DNA of 13,340 nucleotides from Flavobacteriaceae bacterium (GCA_020347545.1 CP070731.1:2245494-2258833), one strand, 5' to 3'. Counted from the first letter of the stretch, positions 1 to 7,457 are shown. Made by a program: numbers and translations. Notes: a model not told the origin generated them from the letters alone.

Positions 1-50
1 CTGCTTATAAACAGAAAATTGTAAACATAAAATCCTAAAGAAATGATTGA
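1..50. other. Downstream edge after nrdB
   Basis: Fifty bases follow the nrdB stop. No start of nrdA is recognisable; the only ATG on the minus strand (at about 28) opens a seven-codon frame. No terminator hairpin with a T tract is seen, so read-through into a gene beyond the edge, expected to be nrdA, is possible. Confidence 0.4.
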
Positions 51-1022
51 TTAAAAATCAGCATCGAACGAAATGCTACCCGTTCCTCCTGATTTTACAC
101 CTGCCTTTTGATATTCAGATACTCTTTTTTCAAAGAAATTGGTTTTCCCTTCTAAAGAGATCATTTCCATAAAATCAAAAGGATTTGTAGCATTGTATAC
201 TTTCTCACAGCCGTATTCAAGCAATAATCTGTCTGTTACGAATTCCAGATATTGTGTCATCAGATTTGCATTCATGCCTATCAAACTAACCGGAAGTGAT
301 TCAGTAATAAATTCGCGCTCAATATTTAAGGCGTCAACTAAAATTTCCGTAATTCTCTCTTTAGGCACTTTATTCACTATGTGATTCTCGTGCAAATAAA
401 CGGCGAAATCTGCGTGCAGACCTTCATCTCTGTTGATCAACTCATTGGAAAAGGTCAAACCTGGTAAAAGACCTCTTTTTTTCATCCAGAAGATTGAGCA
501 AAAACTTCCAGAAAAGAAAATTCCCTCGACAGCGGAAAATGCGATCAAGCGCTCAGCGAAACTATCACTGTCCACCCATCTAAGTGCCCATTCGGCCTTC
601 TTCTTAATGGCCGGAAAAATTTCAATGGCTTTGAAAAGCTCATTTTTTTCCTTTTCATTTTTTATATAGGTATCAATGAGGAGGGAATAAACTTCGGAAT
701 GAATGTTTTCCATCATTAGTTGAAACCCATAAAAGAATTTGGCTTCGGTATACTGAACTTCACTGACAAAATTTTCAGCAAGGTTTTCATTTACAATACC
801 GTCAGAAGCAGCAAAAAAGGCAAGAATATGTTTGATAAAGTATTTTTCGTCACTATTTAGTTTGTTTTCCCAATCAATTACGTCTTGTTCAAGATCTATT
901 TCTTCTGCGGTCCAAAAGGAAGCTTCCTGTTTTTTATACCAGTCCCAGATATCGTTATGTTGAATTGGAAAAATAACAAATCGGTCTTTGTTCTCACGAA
1001 GAATAGGCTCAATATTTGACAT
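51..1022 (-). CDS. nrdB: Class Ia ribonucleotide reductase, small (radical) subunit
   Basis: This is the beta subunit of the aerobic ribonucleotide reductase, which houses the diiron-tyrosyl radical used by NrdA to make deoxyribonucleotides in the cytoplasm. I take the ATG at 1022 (protein begins MSNIEPILRENK, 323 residues); the frame stays open 19 codons upstream, but that part is low-complexity and unlike the family. All metal ligands are visible: D74, E105, H108, E166, E200 and H203, with the radical tyrosine Y112 in ENIHSEVY. The SGSFCSIFW and RDEGLHADF stretches and the C-terminal FDADF, the tail that docks on NrdA, resemble the eukaryotic R2 protein, as known for Bacteroidota enzymes. 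The gene lies downstream of the DUF4412-like gene. nrdA is usually the partner but is not within the 50 bases left in the window. No NrdR-box pair was recognised upstream. Confidence 0.97.
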   Translation of the reverse strand: MSNIEPILRENKDRFVIFPIQHNDIWDWYKKQEASFWTAEEIDLEQDVIDWENKLNSDEKYFIKHILAFFAASDGIVNENLAENFVSEVQYTEAKFFYGFQLMMENIHSEVYSLLIDTYIKNEKEKNELFKAIEIFPAIKKKAEWALRWVDSDSFAERLIAFSAVEGIFFSGSFCSIFWMKKRGLLPGLTFSNELINRDEGLHADFAVYLHENHIVNKVPKERITEILVDALNIEREFITESLPVSLIGMNANLMTQYLEFVTDRLLLEYGCEKVYNATNPFDFMEMISLEGKTNFFEKRVSEYQKAGVKSGGTGSISFDADF

Positions 1023-1117
1023 AATGGTTTTATTGTTGATTGAAAAAATTATAAATACTTTGGGAAATTTGTGAAACAAAGATTTGACATTTTGCCCGAA
1101 AATAAAATCTTAGTTAT

Positions 1118-2071
1118 TCACATTGAGTTGAAAGTTTTTAACACGACCGTTAAAAAGTATTTTAAGTACGTAATAGTCAAAACTATAGGCCGAAAGTTAA
1201 TAACTTGATAATCGGACATATTTATTTTGTTTGGAACAGATTCGATTGCCGTCACTTTCATTCTCCCTTTTTCTTTCGTGGAAGTGTCTTCGAAAGACAT
1301 CTCCATCATCAATCCCTGAGCATCTTCAGGAATGCTTTCAAACGTATTTCCTCCCAGGGTCTGAATCATATTGAAAAACATATTTTCCTGGAAAAGCGAT
1401 AACTCCTTTGTTACCCAGCAAGAGAATTTGCTGGTTTCATCCTCCGATTCGAATTCTTCGCATAAATATCCAAGGATATTTTTGGTTTTTCCCGTTGGTT
1501 TGATGGACTGGAGTTCAGTTTCTAATTTTTCAGCTTGATTTTCTTTTTCAGCGATTCCTTTGATCTTGTCCATAGAAATCATTTGTGCCATCTTCTGCTC
1601 TTCCATCAACATAATCATGGCCTGGTTATCATCATCGAAAATTGAGACTACCGAGGTTGGCAGATCTTTGTTTTCCGGATCATTACTACTGACAATTTTT
1701 GTTGCCATAAAATTTCCTTCGGATGGAAACCACATCTCATAATTTATTTCTGAAGTTTTACCATTCTCTTCGATGGTCATCAAATAGCTTACTTTGGTAT
1801 CAAATGAATAGCTGTCTTCAACGTTTATATTTTCAGAGGAAGCTCCTAAAATATCGTTTGGCTGCACTTGATAATCTGATTCCTTGCCTTGATCTTCTCT
1901 CATCATGCTATCCAAAGCCATTTCAGATTCTTCTTCCTCCCTCTCTTTAACGACTTCCTCTGTAGCCTCCTGAACCTTTTTTTTCAACTTTTTAAGAATT
2001 TGAGCCTGAAGGGAACTTACCGGTAAAGTGCTGATAAATAAGAAAACAAAAAAAAGCTTAAGGTAACTCAT
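1118..2071 (-). CDS. Secreted DUF4412-like protein with an atypical C-terminal tail
   Basis: This 317-residue exported protein has unknown function. Residues 1-23 form a signal peptide (hydrophobic LFFVFLFISTLPVSSLQA, cleavage before Q24). A very basic then acidic helical stretch follows (25-50, KKLKKKVQEATEE...), likely a short coiled coil. From about residue 88 the sequence has the feel of the flavobacterial DUF4412 family: a YLMTI strand, a short acidic-D run after VSIF, the motif GYLCEEFES at 201-209 and CWV at 218-220. This assignment is from memory of the family and not from a search. Family members usually finish near the SDYQV stretch (residues 286-290). Here another roughly 24 hydrophobic residues (294-317) follow, which look like translated intergenic DNA. 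The gene is 95 bases upstream of nrdB and preceded by a terminator, so it probably has its own promoter. The ATG at 2071 is followed directly by the signal peptide, which fixes the start. Confidence 0.85.
   Translation of the reverse strand: MSYLKLFFVFLFISTLPVSSLQAQILKKLKKKVQEATEEVVKEREEEESEMALDSMMREDQGKESDYQVQPNDILGASSENINVEDSYSFDTKVSYLMTIEENGKTSEINYEMWFPSEGNFMATKIVSSNDPENKDLPTSVVSIFDDDNQAMIMLMEEQKMAQMISMDKIKGIAEKENQAEKLETELQSIKPTGKTKNILGYLCEEFESEDETSKFSCWVTKELSLFQENMFFNMIQTLGGNTFESIPEDAQGLMMEMSFEDTSTKEKGRMKVTAIESVPNKINMSDYQVINFRPIVLTITYLKYFLTVVLKTFNSM
1152..1181 (-). promoter_or_regulatory. Candidate Bacteroidota-type promoter for nrdB
   Basis: On the minus strand a TTTG (1178-1181) is followed after 18 bases by TACTTTTT (1152-1159), one mismatch from the TAnnTTTG -7 consensus known for the Bacteroidota sigma factor. 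Transcription would start near 1145 and give an untranslated leader of about 120 bases before the nrdB ATG at 1022. The site lies inside the unusual 3' tail of the DUF4412-like frame. This is pattern matching only in AT-rich DNA. Confidence 0.3.
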
Positions 2072-2103
2072 GGTGAAAGGTTTAGGGGGTTAATATGTTT
2101 ATA

Positions 2104-2137
2104 TAAAGTTACGAAAACGGAAAGTAAAAAAATCAAA
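2104..2137 (-). promoter_or_regulatory. Weak candidate promoter for the DUF4412-like gene
   Basis: A minus-strand TTTG (2134-2137) is followed after 22 bases by TAACTTTA (2104-2111), one mismatch from TAnnTTTG. The spacing is slightly long. It sits just past the terminator hairpin and 33 bases before the ATG at 2071, which is the right place for a gene cut off from its upstream neighbour. AT-rich sequence makes chance matches common. Confidence 0.22.
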
Positions 2138-2166
2138 AAAGGGTCTAAATTACCGACCCTTTTTTT
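2135..2166. terminator. Bidirectional intrinsic terminator after the hydrolase gene
   Basis: The arms AAAAAAGGGTC (2135-2145) and GACCCTTTTTT (2155-2165) pair perfectly over 11 bp around a 9-base loop, giving a T run on either strand. On the minus strand it would end the addB-like/hydrolase transcript about 155 bases after the hydrolase stop. No plus-strand gene lies nearby to need it in the other direction. Confidence 0.85.
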
Positions 2167-2319
2167 AGTATCTCTTCAAAGAGAAACAATACATCCAAAA
2201 TACTCTTGCGTTTATAATTAAAAAATAATTACTTGTTGTATTTGTCTATTAGTTCTCTTTTATGCAGATTGTAAACATGAAGTTGTAGTTTTTTTATTCA
2301 GCGAATCGAAATAATCACA
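2167..2319. other. Non-coding gap between hydrolase stop and terminator
   Basis: This is an AT-rich stretch between the hydrolase stop and the terminator hairpin. No gene with a start codon is visible. On the minus strand, the frame of the hydrolase stays open for 29 sense codons past its stop (2319-2233, stop at 2230-2232). The translated tail contains HVYNLHKRELIDKYNK, which looks protein-like but has no ATG, GTG or TTG start in frame. A small hairpin (TCTCTT/AAGAGA, 2171-2183 region) has no T tract and is probably chance. Confidence 0.4.
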
Positions 2320-3162
2320 TTAAGGGTTCAAGAAGCTGAAAGTCTCTTGGACAACCGCAGATAAATGGTCAGGCATACTTGCGTTTTCCCAGGGATGACT
2401 GCTTCCAAAAGTATGGTTTGCTCCCGAAATAATTTTTAAGCTGCTATTATTTGACCAGGAGCTTAGATTTCGGGCTTCGATCACAGGTACCGTTTCATCC
2501 TCATCTCCATGAATAATTAAATAGGGTATATCTAAATTGGAAACTGCAGTTTGTATCTTAAGTTTCGCTTCATTTTCTTTAAAGGTATCGTAAAACTGAA
2601 TATAATGAGGCATTTCCTGCTTCGTCCTTGAATTTGTTATGTAGGCCACACCCTTTTCCTTCCAAAGTTCCAGTTGTTCTCCTTCAGGGAATCGCCTTCC
2701 AAAATCTGAAACTCCCCCCCAACTGATAATTTTCTTAACTCGCTTGTCGGAGGCCCCTTTAAGAGCAACTATTCCGCCACCTCGAGAATGCCCGATAACA
2801 GAAATAGTGTTTTGATTTTTCTCCGCGTTAAATTTTTCTTCAGAATGAATCCAGGAGATAACCGTGTCCAGATCATCTAATTCAATTAAAAAATTATTTT
2901 GCCCAAAAGCTTCAAGGTCCGGAAAATCGATTGGCTGATCAACGGTACCTCCATTATGGGAAAAATTCATTTTTACAAAAAAGTAATTGTTTTTTGCAAA
3001 TTCCTCAGCAACCAGGTCCCAGGCACCCCAATCCTTATAGCCCTTATAACCATGACAAAAAATTACCACGTCTTTGTTGATTTGATTTTCTTTGTAAAAT
3101 AAATCCATCAAAATGGGCCTGTTATGCCTTCCTTCAAGGATCAGATTCTTTATTTTTTTCAT
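2320..3162 (-). CDS. Alpha/beta hydrolase (serine esterase/peptidase-like)
   Basis: This cytoplasmic alpha/beta-hydrolase fold protein has 280 residues from the ATG at 3162 and no signal peptide. The catalytic set is readable: oxyanion HG (H37, G38), nucleophile elbow GHSRGG with S126, acid D222 in HGDEDETVP, and H250 in GANHTF. Dienelactone hydrolase and S9-type acylpeptidase-like proteins share this layout, and the substrate cannot be told. The upstream addB-like gene stops at 3165, two bases before this ATG (the string TGATAATG holds both), so translation is probably coupled. A TTG at 3168 would add two residues and overlap the upstream stop, which is less likely. The link with a DNA-repair nuclease is operonic only; no functional reason is apparent. 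A strong terminator follows at 2135-2166. Confidence 0.9.
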   Translation of the reverse strand: MKKIKNLILEGRHNRPILMDLFYKENQINKDVVIFCHGYKGYKDWGAWDLVAEEFAKNNYFFVKMNFSHNGGTVDQPIDFPDLEAFGQNNFLIELDDLDTVISWIHSEEKFNAEKNQNTISVIGHSRGGGIVALKGASDKRVKKIISWGGVSDFGRRFPEGEQLELWKEKGVAYITNSRTKQEMPHYIQFYDTFKENEAKLKIQTAVSNLDIPYLIIHGDEDETVPVIEARNLSSWSNNSSLKIISGANHTFGSSHPWENASMPDHLSAVVQETFSFLNP

Positions 3163-3164
3163 TA

Positions 3165-5939
3165 TCAATTTTTTAAAAAATTAAACACCGGGAGTTCTTT
3201 TTCCTGAAAAGGAATTTCAATATTAAATATTTCCTGGAATAATTTATCGAGCTCTCTTTTATAAGCCTCAAAAACCTCCTCAGTTAACACTTTGCCGTTA
3301 AAGGGCATAAAGCCCTGATTCAGATTTTTAAACGATACGATACCGGTCTTAATAGAAACCTGGTCCACATCTGATTTCATCGAATTCAAATACATATAGG
3401 CATAAGTTAGCACCTGAAAGCTTTTTGAATATTTGTCATCTTGGCACAACTGGCCCCAATCTTTTAGTTTCAATTGATTCAGGTTCACTTTTCCTGTTTT
3501 ATAATCGATGATCCTCAACACCCCGTCAACTTCATCAATTCGATCAATTTTACCTCTGAGTTTGATTGGAAGGTTTAAACCGGCATGGAAGTGGATCATT
3601 TCAGTTTTAACTTCTAACCCCCTAAGGATTATTTTTCTTCCTTTTTGAACCTGTTTTAATTCGTAATCGAGAAAATTAAGTACAAATTGTTTCGCAATCT
3701 CGAATGCAAGAAGGTTTTTCCCCGATTTGATGGCTTTGATGGAATAGTTTTTTTTGAATTGATCTTCAACTTCATTTTCAACATTAGCAACCATTTTTTT
3801 AAGGAGTTCCGGTTTCAACACCGAATTTAAATAGGGGCTGTAAAGCTGTTCCAGTGTATCGTGAACGATTGTTCCGAATGTGTTTGCCGCAATGGTTTCT
3901 TCAGTTTTTTTGAATTCTTTTATCCCAAGTACGGACCGTTTATAAAAATCAAGCGGATTTCTTATATAATTCATCAATGCACTTGGAGAAAATCCATTTT
4001 CAGCGCTTCTTTTTAGTTTTTCTATTAGTTCCTCTGTTTTATCTATTTTGGACAGTACAAGGGGGTCATGATTCAGTTGAGGATGAATGACAGCTTCTCT
4101 AAATTTGACCTTATCCAGCAGTCCAAGCTCCTTAGAGACCTTAAGTTGTCTTATAAAACGACTCGGTTCTCCCGAGCCAAAATCGTCGGTAATATTATTA
4201 TAAATCAGGTACACATTTTTTGCCCTGTGGAGGAGTCTGAAGAAATGATAGGAAAAAATAGCATCTTTTTCGAAAAAGGTCGGGATTTTCCGCTCTAGTT
4301 TTACGTCAAGTGGAATAAAGGAATTGTTTCCGCCTGACGCAGGTAAATAGCCTTCGTTTAAAGATGTAATGATCAGGGTATCAAAATCGAGTACTCTGGA
4401 TTCAAGTAACCCCATTATTTGTAGGCCCTCCAAAGGTTCTCCCTGGAATGATAATTTTTCTGTTTTAAGAATCTGCTGGAAAAGCTGATATAAGGTTTTT
4501 AAATTCTCAATAAATCTGAATTTATCATTGAGATTCGAGATTTCAAGGAATATATTGTAAAATCTGAAAAGATGTTCTCTTCTTAAGGGTGTGATGACCT
4601 GGTTTTGATTCAGGATTTTAATAGTTGAGATTATTTTTTGCAACAATAAATCTACATTATTATTCCAGTTTAAAAACAAAAGTTGGAACAAGTTTGACAG
4701 ATCAACGGAATCATGAACCATTTCCATTAAAAGTTCTTCTGAAATGAACAACTCCTTGTTGATAAGGGTCTTAAGTCTTTCCTCAAATTCCGGTAGCGAT
4801 TCACGGGATTCTTTAAGCAAGGGGTCGTTAATCAAAGACAATAGATCCTTATAGTAAAATGAACCCTTTTTATTGAGTTTGGCCTGATTCAGATGCAACT
4901 TGAATAAAGCATGGAAAAAGGAGCTTAAGGGAACGTTCTGCAATTCATATCCCATAGTGATATTTGCTGTATTAATTTCTCGAGGAATAGAATTCAGCAA
5001 GGTTGGCAAGAGTTTTTCATTTCCAAGAATAATGGCGGTATCTTCAATTGAACCATTTGTGTTTAGTTCTTTAAGGATAGAACCAACATGCTTAATTTGA
5101 CTGATATTTTTGGGAAGTCCGTGTAAATGAATTGTTTTAGATGAATTTATAAGGTCAGATTTCCATTTGAACTCATTTGATCTATAGTAATTCCAGGTTT
5201 TTTCATAGCGTTTGAAGAACTGCTCAGATTGATTATTAGATTGCCGATAGAAATTGTCGTGATCCCAATAGATTTCGGCCAATTGATTCCCTAGTAATTC
5301 CTGGATAATATGTTCTTCGGCCTTGTTGAGTGCATTAAATCCGGCAAAGACGTATTTGACTCCTTTTCTTTTAGAAATAAAAGCGCTTAACTTGTCGCAT
5401 GCAATCTTGTAGATCAAACCTTGGTATCCTGATTTTGATTGAATCAGGTGTTTGGTAAACTCCCTATGGTAGATGATGATCTTATCAAAAAAGGCAAGGT
5501 AGCTATCAATCATCTGACTTTCTCCGGCCCCATCAAGTTTCCAGTGTTCTATACGTTTTGTGTCACTCAGGTAGGAGAGAATTGGTTCGGAATCTAAAAG
5601 ATTACTGTCAAGATCATTGAAATCCTGTATCAGGATCGGGGCCCATTTTGAAAAGTTGTCAAAGGAATCTAGATTTTCTTTAGCAGTATGCTCTTTGTAA
5701 ACTTTATAAAATTCAAACAACAGGTTGATCGAATCGAGTGATTCAAAACCTGAAATATCTTTAACAAAATCTTCAATGCTCAGGACTTTTGGAAGAAAGC
5801 TATTTGAAGCGGCTTTTTGTTTTAAAATTTTTTTGAGGAATACTCCGGATCTTTTGTTCGGTAATACGAAGCTAAGATCTGAATGAGAATTGTTCTGTGC
5901 CAGTACTTCTGACACCACCTTATGGAGAAAAGATTGCAT
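3165..5939 (-). CDS. AddB-like PD-(D/E)XK nuclease with degenerate helicase region
   Basis: This 924-residue cytoplasmic protein resembles the AddB/RecC-like partner of AddAB helicase-nucleases, which process double-strand DNA ends for recombination. The N-terminus (VLPNKRSG, residues 25-32) sits where a Walker A motif would be in true UvrD helicases, but no GxxGxGKT is present, so the helicase half is probably not an ATPase. LNEG at 527-530, inside an ESRVLDFDTLII context, matches the late helicase-like motif of this family. The C-terminal RecB-type nuclease spans about 651-860: H693 in GTIVHD, D799 in GKIDRID, D812-Y-K814 in IIDYKTG, and Q842 in FQVLTYAY, a complete active site. The Fe-S cysteines found in Bacillus AddB are absent (N where CPF is expected, in YIRNPLDFY). 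A TTG at 5945 is an alternative start; ATG at 5939 fits the family's N-terminus (MQSFLHKVV). No AddA-like helicase gene is in the window. Confidence 0.9.
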   Translation of the reverse strand: MQSFLHKVVSEVLAQNNSHSDLSFVLPNKRSGVFLKKILKQKAASNSFLPKVLSIEDFVKDISGFESLDSINLLFEFYKVYKEHTAKENLDSFDNFSKWAPILIQDFNDLDSNLLDSEPILSYLSDTKRIEHWKLDGAGESQMIDSYLAFFDKIIIYHREFTKHLIQSKSGYQGLIYKIACDKLSAFISKRKGVKYVFAGFNALNKAEEHIIQELLGNQLAEIYWDHDNFYRQSNNQSEQFFKRYEKTWNYYRSNEFKWKSDLINSSKTIHLHGLPKNISQIKHVGSILKELNTNGSIEDTAIILGNEKLLPTLLNSIPREINTANITMGYELQNVPLSSFFHALFKLHLNQAKLNKKGSFYYKDLLSLINDPLLKESRESLPEFEERLKTLINKELFISEELLMEMVHDSVDLSNLFQLLFLNWNNNVDLLLQKIISTIKILNQNQVITPLRREHLFRFYNIFLEISNLNDKFRFIENLKTLYQLFQQILKTEKLSFQGEPLEGLQIMGLLESRVLDFDTLIITSLNEGYLPASGGNNSFIPLDVKLERKIPTFFEKDAIFSYHFFRLLHRAKNVYLIYNNITDDFGSGEPSRFIRQLKVSKELGLLDKVKFREAVIHPQLNHDPLVLSKIDKTEELIEKLKRSAENGFSPSALMNYIRNPLDFYKRSVLGIKEFKKTEETIAANTFGTIVHDTLEQLYSPYLNSVLKPELLKKMVANVENEVEDQFKKNYSIKAIKSGKNLLAFEIAKQFVLNFLDYELKQVQKGRKIILRGLEVKTEMIHFHAGLNLPIKLRGKIDRIDEVDGVLRIIDYKTGKVNLNQLKLKDWGQLCQDDKYSKSFQVLTYAYMYLNSMKSDVDQVSIKTGIVSFKNLNQGFMPFNGKVLTEEVFEAYKRELDKLFQEIFNIEIPFQEKELPVFNFLKN

Positions 5940-5942
5940 GCT

Positions 5943-5950
5943 CAAATGTA
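5943..5950 (-). promoter_or_regulatory. Perfect -7 box directly before the addB-like start
   Basis: TACATTTG on the minus strand matches the Bacteroidota -7 consensus TAnnTTTG exactly and ends three bases before the ATG at 5939. No good TTTG lies about 19 bases upstream; that position falls at the T tract of the ompA-type terminator. If used, the transcript would begin almost at the start codon and be essentially leaderless. Confidence 0.3.
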
Positions 5951-5962
5951 ATCATTATCCAT

Positions 5963-5994
5963 AAAAAAACCATCCGTAGTTAAACGGATGGTTT
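5963..5994 (-). terminator. Strong intrinsic terminator of the OmpA gene
   Basis: The arms AAACCATCCG (5967-5976) and CGGATGGTTT (5985-5994) form a perfect 10-bp stem with an 8-base loop. On the minus strand it is followed by a run of seven T (5963-5969). It begins 24 bases after the stop codon of the OmpA gene (6018) and its T tract ends 24 bases before the ATG of the addB-like gene, leaving almost no room for a promoter between them. Confidence 0.93.
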
Positions 5995-6017
5995 CATTTA
6001 TTAGACTTGAGGATAGA

Positions 6018-7385
6018 TTATCTTTCAGCGTACTCAGAGAAGATTTCAACTCTTCTGTTTTGCTGTCTTCCTTGTCTTGTACCGTTATCTCCAATAGGGT
6101 TGGCAGAACCAAATCCTTTAGCAGTGATCATATCAGCTGGGAAACCATTTTCAACTAAGTAGTCTCTTACAGCATCAGCTCTAGCCTGAGATAATTTTTC
6201 ATTGATTGCATCGCTACCAGTGTTGTCAGTATGACCTTCAACTTCAAAACTTAATGTTTTGTACTGGTTTACAATTTTACTTACCTGCTCCAATCTGATT
6301 GAAGTTTCATCAGTGAATTTAGAACTTCCAGTTTTGAAGTAGATAGCTCTTGCCAAATCAGTGATTTCTTTTTGAACTTCAGCAGAAACGATTGGACAAC
6401 CGTTGTTTTCAGCAACACCAGCGATATTTGGACATTCGTCGTCTTTATCTGGGATTCCGTCACCATCAGCATCTGGCCATGGGCATCCATTGTTTTCAGC
6501 AGGACCAGCAACATCCGGGCACTGATCATCTTTGTCAGCTACACCGTCACCATCTCTGTCAGGACATCCGTTGAGAGAAGCAGGACCAGCCTCAGTTGGA
6601 CAAGCATCATCTTTATCTGGTACACCATCACCATCAGTATCAGGACAACCATTGAATTCAGCTAAACCAGCCTCGTTTGGACAAGCGTCTTCTGAATCCT
6701 GGATTCCGTCACCGTCAGTATCAGGACAACCATTAAATTCTTCCAATCCAGCAACTTCAGGACATGCGTCATATTTGTCATAGATTCCATCTTTATCAGT
6801 GTCAACACCACCAAATTTGAAGACGATTCCAGCTGCATGTTGCCAGTGAGGAAGAAGTTCGTCCTCGTCGAAAGAATGCTTGTATTTTGATTGAATGTTG
6901 AAACCTAACCAGTCATTGAACCATAAGTTGAATCCAAGACCAGCATTGGCAGTACCATTACCATCACCTTCTAACCAAGTGTAACCACCACCGGCAAGAA
7001 TGTAAGGATCGAACCATCCGTGTTCCCTTACGAAGTTAAATTTGATATCCAGGTCTGCAGCAATTAATGAAAGTTTACCATTAGTACTGAAATCTCCAAT
7101 TTTCTCAATTGAATTCATAGAACCTGTTAATCCCACAGAGAATCCGCTTCCAACGTAGTAACCAACTCTCAAACGGTTAAGCAAAGAATTGCTGTTCCAG
7201 TGTTCCGTGTTGAAGAAATCTTCAAACATACCTCCAGTACGAGGATCATCAGCACCAGTAGGATATAGATCAATTGCGTTCGCACCCAACTCTATAACCC
7301 AGCGATCATCCTTATCCTGAGCATTAACGTTGTTTACAAAAACAACAGCTAATAGGATTAATAATACTTTTTTTAAATGTTTCAT
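6018..7385 (-). CDS. OmpA-family outer membrane protein with TSP3 repeats
   Basis: This 455-residue outer-membrane protein anchors the membrane to peptidoglycan. Residues 1-22 are a signal peptide (VNA before Q23). Residues about 25-193 form an eight-strand-type beta-barrel with aromatic strand ends (GFNLWFNDWLGFNIQSKYKH). Residues 195-332 hold five thrombospondin type 3 repeats of the form DxDxDGxxDxxDxCPxxxGxxxxxGCP, which bind calcium through the aspartates. The OmpA C-terminal domain (349-452) carries GHTDNTG with D387 and NEKLSQAR with R402, spaced 15 apart exactly as the diaminopimelate-binding D271 and R286 of Acinetobacter OmpA. The start is the ATG at 7385; a TTG nine bases upstream is unlikely. 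Restricted, uniform codons and a strong terminator suggest high expression. It follows the PpiD gene by 165 bases and has its own candidate -7 box. Confidence 0.95.
   Translation of the reverse strand: MKHLKKVLLILLAVVFVNNVNAQDKDDRWVIELGANAIDLYPTGADDPRTGGMFEDFFNTEHWNSNSLLNRLRVGYYVGSGFSVGLTGSMNSIEKIGDFSTNGKLSLIAADLDIKFNFVREHGWFDPYILAGGGYTWLEGDGNGTANAGLGFNLWFNDWLGFNIQSKYKHSFDEDELLPHWQHAAGIVFKFGGVDTDKDGIYDKYDACPEVAGLEEFNGCPDTDGDGIQDSEDACPNEAGLAEFNGCPDTDGDGVPDKDDACPTEAGPASLNGCPDRDGDGVADKDDQCPDVAGPAENNGCPWPDADGDGIPDKDDECPNIAGVAENNGCPIVSAEVQKEITDLARAIYFKTGSSKFTDETSIRLEQVSKIVNQYKTLSFEVEGHTDNTGSDAINEKLSQARADAVRDYLVENGFPADMITAKGFGSANPIGDNGTRQGRQQNRRVEIFSEYAER
6390..6800 (-). repeat. Tandem repeats coding the TSP3 calcium-binding region
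   Basis: Five tandem units of about 75-85 bases encode the type 3 thrombospondin repeats. Parts are nearly identical at DNA level: CAGTATCAGGACAACCATT occurs at about 6636-6654 and again at about 6716-6734 on the plus strand, separated by 80 bases. The two units carrying it are the most alike, which suggests recent duplication or gene conversion. Long antisense open frames across this region are a by-product of the repeat composition. Confidence 0.8.
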
Positions 7386-7449
7386 TGTAATCAATTTTAA
7401 ATTAATCTTTTTAATTGTTAAGTAAGCTTAAATTTTAAGTAATATTTAA

Positions 7450-7457
7450 CAAATATA
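7450..7457 (-). promoter_or_regulatory. Candidate -7 box for the OmpA gene
   Basis: TATATTTG on the minus strand matches TAnnTTTG exactly, 64 bases before the ATG at 7385. A TTTG upstream (about 7469-7472) is only 11 bases away, too close for the usual 19-20 spacing, and nothing better lies at the expected place. The position fits a separate promoter for this gene, but half of the consensus is missing. Confidence 0.35.

Noticed and set aside
1..14. Imperfect palindrome CTGCTTATAAACAG at the window edge
   Set aside because: One internal mismatch, no T tract and no adjacent gene in view; not distinguishable from chance.
1023..1079. N-terminal extension of NrdB by 19 residues
   Set aside because: The extra part is hydrophobic low-complexity sequence not found in the family; MSNIEP at 1022 aligns with known starts.
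3163..3168. TTG start for the hydrolase (and similar TTG starts at 5945 and 7394)
   Set aside because: An ATG lies two or three codons downstream in each case and gives the family-like N-terminus or a clean signal peptide.
6372..6783. Several long plus-strand open frames opposite the TSP3 region
   Set aside because: They are antisense shadows of the repeated, codon-restricted OmpA gene; their translations are low-complexity Ser/Thr/Ile or His/Gln runs with no domain.
6390..6800. Regular repeats that might suggest a CRISPR-like array
   Set aside because: The units are in frame, encode the known DxDxDGxxD...CP calcium motif, and there are no unique spacers or cas genes.
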